From Ochrobactrum sp. Q0168 (GTDB taxonomy: Bacteria; Pseudomonadota; Alphaproteobacteria; Rhizobiales; Rhizobiaceae): DNA of 64,000 bases. Where the stretch lies: positions 374,860 to 438,859 of the forward strand of contig NZ_JAELXQ010000001.1 of assembly GCF_016427605.1 (NCBI RefSeq), read 5' to 3'. Every line of letters starts with the position of its first letter. Position 1 is the stretch's first letter. Made by a program: the position numbers and the translations under genes. Shown here piece after piece: positions 63,827 through 64,000 of the stretch. The notes under the pieces were generated by a model that saw only the letters and a list, made by a program, of their open reading frames with translations, had not been told where the DNA came from and made no database searches.

Positions 63827-64000
63827 TCACGCGGAAGTTTCCAAATTTCGGACTTTCCGGTCAGCTTCAAGCCAACTGCGCTCGATCCTGTTCGACAGAT
63901 CATCCAACACGACACCGAAATCCGAGACTCCAAAATACAAGGCACGAATATCCCAAATCTCAGACGTTATTCTTATTGGTGAGCCGTCATGCTCGGACGA
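63827..64000 (-). CDS. C-terminal part of an unknown protein, cut by the right edge
   Basis: A minus-strand frame is open from the right edge to TGA at 63827-63829 (57 residues visible). I read it as SSEHDGSPIRITSEIWDI, then RALYFGVSDFGVVLDDLSNR, then IERSWLEADRKVRNLETSA. The composition (alternating charged and hydrophobic, helical end) is protein-like and it ends right before the uvrA terminator, convergent with uvrA. The family is not recognised and the start lies outside the window. Confidence 0.6.
   Translation of the reverse strand, partial: SSEHDGSPIRITSEIWDIRALYFGVSDFGVVLDDLSNRIERSWLEADRKVRNLETSA

Noticed and set aside
1..64000. CRISPR array, insertion sequence, prophage, toxin-antitoxin or defence island
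   Set aside because: I saw no spaced direct repeats, transposase, integrase, phage structural genes or known defence genes in either strand.

Overview
The window is chromosomal DNA of an alphaproteobacterium of the Rhizobiales. Gene content, protein sequences and order (ilvA, thrS, folE-hisI, tgt-queA-ppiB-ppiA-coaD-gyrA, ssb/uvrA) point to the Brucella/Ochrobactrum group (Brucellaceae). That assignment is from memory of those genomes, not from a search. Coding density is about 90% and most genes are housekeeping. I see no insertion sequence, prophage, CRISPR array or rRNA. There are two tRNA-Leu genes (UAA and GAG) and one imperfect palindromic repeat of a kind I associate with Brucellaceae.

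Layout. 1-3.4 kb: gpt (cut by the left edge), a tandem universal stress protein, a CinA/MoaB-domain protein, wrbA, tRNA-Leu(UAA). 3.4-8.5 kb: a hairpin-rich non-coding stretch leading into an orphan 93-aa protein, ilvA, a DEAD-box helicase, cysK. 8.5-11.5 kb: an AlaX editing protein, a sulfurtransferase, a GNAT acetyltransferase and a GGDEF cyclase. 12-19.7 kb: a small membrane protein, an acetyl/succinyl-CoA transferase, a bacterial ionotropic-glutamate-receptor-like channel, a TPR methyltransferase, an SBF-type transporter, galE, mazG. 19.7-29.3 kb: two flavoenzymes, an exported three-module protein, thrS, a D,D-carboxypeptidase with SPOR domain, an IscU-like scaffold with yidD, folE behind a structured leader, hisI, a patatin-like protein. 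29.6-33.2 kb: tRNA-Leu(GAG) and a glutarate/glutaryl-CoA module (class III CoA-transferase, gcdH, divergent LysR regulator). 33.2-39.3 kb: a luciferase-like monooxygenase, then an RND efflux pump with adaptor and divergent TetR regulator sharing a palindromic operator. 39.3-46.7 kb: tgt, queA, two cyclophilins, coaD, an unlisted 51-aa membrane protein and gyrA. 46.9-59.3 kb: marC and a C-P lyase (phosphonate) locus. 59.4-64 kb: divergent ssb and uvrA, each with a LexA box, and a C-terminal fragment of an unknown gene at the right edge.

The best integrated system is the phosphonate locus. phnGHIJKL, a hexapeptide transferase, phnM and phnN are nearly all translationally coupled, followed by phnC-phnD-phnE-phnE for uptake; phnF is divergent. 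The sequence shows an exact Pho box and a PhnF-type palindrome in the phnG/phnF gap and three Pho half-sites at 11-bp spacing before phnC. This suggests joint control by phosphate starvation (PhoB) and PhnF. A hairpin after phnD probably sets binding protein above permease.

The most unusual signals are: a Tgt lacking three of the four usual zinc ligands; a glutamate-receptor-like channel with a non-canonical pore loop and an apparently shortened ligand lobe; the structured stretch at 3.6-3.8 kb; and a possible small RNA ending in a strong minus-strand terminator between ssb and uvrA. I did not find a clearly new multi-gene system.
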